Positions 6,501-7,278 of a DNA stretch of 7,278 nucleotides are shown here, in pieces. The stretch comes from Deltaproteobacteria bacterium (lineage in GTDB: Bacteria; Desulfobacterota; SM23-61), in the NCBI GenBank assembly GCA_029857975.1, contig JAOUFX010000128.1:1-7278 (forward strand), written 5' to 3'. The position numbers and the translations under genes are program-made. Below the pieces are notes generated by a model. The model was not told where the DNA came from, made no database searches, and worked only from the letters and a program-made list of their open reading frames with translations. The first letter of the stretch is position 1. Every line of letters begins with the position of its first letter.

Positions 6501-6579
6501 GGAAGTGGAGGTAGGGTACACAGCCCGTCTGGCGGTGGAAGAAGCCAAGCGCTGCCTCCACTGCTATCGCCAGGAATAA
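3538..6579 (+). CDS. nuoF: Fused NuoF/HydB-like NADH subunit and GltD/NfnB-like FAD, NADPH oxidoreductase (1013 aa)
   Basis: Residues 1-90 are a thioredoxin-like [2Fe-2S] domain (Cys11, Cys16, Cys48, Cys52). The NuoF core follows: FMN/NADH motifs GLRGRGGAGFPAGTKW (163-178), NADEGDPGAF (194-203) and GAGAFVCGEETAL (278-290), an SLBB-like region (about 340-410), and the 4Fe-4S site ESCGKCPPCRIG with Cys455, 458, 461 and distal Cys501. From 531 it becomes a GltD-like protein. Cluster cysteines are 531, 536, 544, 548 and 587, 591, 595. The FAD motif is GAGPAG (640-645) and the second nucleotide motif GGGNVA (768-773). FYRR (791-794) supports NADPH, and IFAGGD (909-914) is the FAD-end motif. CLHC (1006-1009) lies near the C-terminus. 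The reading frame is unbroken, so this is a true fusion unless the assembly is wrong. It probably links NADH and NADPH pools to the iron-sulfur subunits, as in Stn-type transhydrogenases. The HydB-type C-terminal ferredoxin domain is missing. Confidence 0.93.
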   Translation: MEIWRSHVLVCAGAGCVSSGCREVRDNLVQGVMEFGLQGEVKVIETGCIGSCDLGPIVVVYPEGVFYQKVKAEDVRVIAEEHLFKGRVVERLLYTEPTTTQIIPTFKEIDFFKLQEKIVLRNCGLIDPMNIEEYIAREGYEGLAQALTRRTPQEVVEIVQRSGLRGRGGAGFPAGTKWQFTQQAQGSPKYVVCNADEGDPGAFMDRSVLEGDPHSVIEAMAIAGYAVGSSQGYVYVRAEYPLAIVRLSHAIEQARQYKFLGEKIFETAFDFDLEIRIGAGAFVCGEETALMTSIEGKRGEPRPRPPFPAVAGLWKKPTLLNNVETYASIPPIVIKGAEWYRHFGTGGSRGTKVFALAGDINNAGLVEIPMGTTLGKLIYDVGGGIRGKKKFKAAQIGGPSGGCIPKEHLNISLDYESVKEVGAIMGSGGLIVMDENTCMVDLARFFMDFIQDESCGKCPPCRIGSKRMLEILRRITQGQGQAGDIEQLLELGERIRESALCGLGQTAPNPVLSTLRFFREEYEEHIQHKYCRAGVCQALFDAPCQNACPADNNAWGYVTLISEGKFKEAIAVIKERNPFPQTMGRICFHPCESKCRREQVESPVAICALKRFAADYDLESNDPYFPEVAPRKAERLAVVGAGPAGLAAAYFLALKGYPVTVFEALPIAGGMMAVGIPEYRLPRKVLQGEIETILRLGVELRLNSPVNDLKALQAQGFKAVFLATGAHKGLKLGIAGERLKGVLDGVSFLRDVNLDKPVKVGERVAVIGGGNVAIDAARTALRLGARDVQIFYRRQREDMPAADWELTAAEKEGVKIHYLVAPAQMWGGNGGRARRMECRRIVLSDFDPSGRKRPVAIAGSEFEVEVDTVIAAIGQVPDTECFRGNGFRFDSSGAFLVDPENMATGTPGIFAGGDNVRGPASAIEAIADGQKAAMAIDRFLGGDGLLPNPSRESLKGMKVSYDEESYAEERPRVSVPQIPLTDRYHNFREVEVGYTARLAVEEAKRCLHCYRQE

Positions 6580-6590
6580 GAAGACCTTAC

Positions 6591-6602
6591 GCCCCCTGGG
6601 GC
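6591..6602 (+). repeat. Small inverted repeat in the gap before the HydA/NuoG-like gene
   Basis: GCCCC-CT-GGGGC could form a short hairpin (realistically 4 bp with a 4-base loop). No T run follows, so it is not a normal terminator. It might affect mRNA processing between the two genes, or be chance. Confidence 0.25.
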
Positions 6603-6634
6603 TGAAATATCGGGTTCGGATAAGGAGATTGAAA

Positions 6635-7278
6635 ATGAGCATGGTTCGTTTGACCATTGACGGGAAAGAAATTGTGGTTCCAGCGGGCATGACGATTCTG
6701 GAAGCGGCCAAAGCCGCCAACATTCGTATCCCGACTTTATGCTATTATCCGGAAGTACAGGCCATCGGCGCCTGCCGGGTTTGTTTGGTTGAAGTTGAAG
6801 GAAATAGAAACCTTCAGGCATCCTGTGTTTTCCCGGCGGCGGAGGGATTGGCCGTGCAGACCAACTCGGAAAAAATACAAAAGGCCCGTAAATTTACGGT
6901 GGAATTGTTACTTTCCGCCCACCCCCAGGAGTGTTTGACTTGTTCCAAGAACCTAAAATGCGAACTGCAGCGGCTGGCCGAAGAATTGGGGATTCGGGCA
7001 ATTCCATTTCCCGGGGAGAAACCAAAACCTCGCCTCGATGAATCCACTCCTTCCATTTACAGGGATTCGAGTAAATGCATCCTTTGCCGGCGCTGCGTGA
7101 CGGTCTGCCAGGAAATCCAGCAGGTGGGTGCCCTAGCCCCCCAGGAGCGTGGTTTTGATACTTACATCGGGCCAGCTTTTGGAGAGGATTTGGTTGATGT
7201 GGCCTGCGCCCTTTGTGGCCAGTGTATCAACGTTTGCCCGGTGGGAGCGTTAACCGAAAGGGATTATACCCAAGAGGT
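6635..7278 (+). CDS. HydA/NuoG-like iron-sulfur subunit, N-terminal part (3' end missing)
   Basis: The visible 214 residues hold the cluster set shared by HydA of [FeFe] hydrogenases, NuoG and related subunits. A plant-type [2Fe-2S] domain has Cys36, 47, 50 and 64. A His-Cys 4Fe-4S site has His96, Cys100, Cys103 and Cys109 (HPQECLTC). A two-cluster ferredoxin domain has Cys148, 151, 154, 158 and Cys191, 194, 197, 201. The start at 6635 has AAGGAG (6622-6627) 7 bases upstream; a second ATG at 6641 is less well placed. It lies 55 bp after the fusion gene. It should carry electrons between the flavin subunit and ferredoxin or an active site. The segment after the last cluster, ALTERDYTQE, resembles the linker before the H-cluster domain in HydA, but that domain is beyond the window. 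A short subunit of a transhydrogenase or a formate dehydrogenase remain possible. Confidence 0.9.
   Translation, partial: MSMVRLTIDGKEIVVPAGMTILEAAKAANIRIPTLCYYPEVQAIGACRVCLVEVEGNRNLQASCVFPAAEGLAVQTNSEKIQKARKFTVELLLSAHPQECLTCSKNLKCELQRLAEELGIRAIPFPGEKPKPRLDESTPSIYRDSSKCILCRRCVTVCQEIQQVGALAPQERGFDTYIGPAFGEDLVDVACALCGQCINVCPVGALTERDYTQE

Overview
The window is a piece of a bifurcation-type hydrogenase or transhydrogenase operon from a strictly anaerobic bacterium. All seven genes lie on the + strand. Cysteine-rich iron-sulfur proteins dominate, base composition is moderate, and the intergenic DNA carries short degenerate repeats. This suits a Desulfobacterota-like or Firmicutes-like anaerobe, possibly syntrophic or acetogenic. 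The taxonomic guess is weak because no rRNA or marker gene is present.

Region 1 (1-2526) holds four accessory genes. They are the 3' part of a ferredoxin plus [FeFe]-hydrogenase-like protein with degraded H-cluster motifs, a small DRTGG-type protein, a GHKL-type ATPase, and a HndB/HydD-like thioredoxin-fold protein. The last three are tightly packed (3-bp gap, then a 4-bp GTGA overlap). In known anaerobes such genes accompany NADH-linked [FeFe] hydrogenases and are thought to sense or relay redox state.

Region 2 (2598-7278) holds the catalytic genes. They are a NuoE/HydC-like [2Fe-2S] subunit, a 1013-residue protein fusing a complete NuoF/HydB module to a complete GltD/NfnB-like FAD and NADPH module, and the N-terminal 214 residues of a HydA/NuoG-like iron-sulfur subunit that runs off the window.

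The fusion is the most notable item. It places an NADH/FMN site and a predicted NADPH/FAD site on one chain, where HydB normally ends in a two-cluster ferredoxin domain. Electrons could be exchanged among NADH, NADPH, ferredoxin and, if the last gene carries an H-cluster, protons. The closest concept I know is the Sporomusa-type (Stn) transhydrogenase. The end of the last gene would separate transhydrogenase from hydrogenase.

The nuoE-like and nuoF-like genes are separated by 439 bp of non-coding DNA. This gap is a nested set of repeats: an outer imperfect inverted repeat, two related copies of a GGACACAGAT-type unit, and a second decayed palindrome inside the first copy. It looks like repeat invasion of an operon. 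Short heptad-like repeats lie in the gaps before and after the nuoE-like gene, and a purine/pyrimidine repeat appears to form the C-terminus of the first gene.
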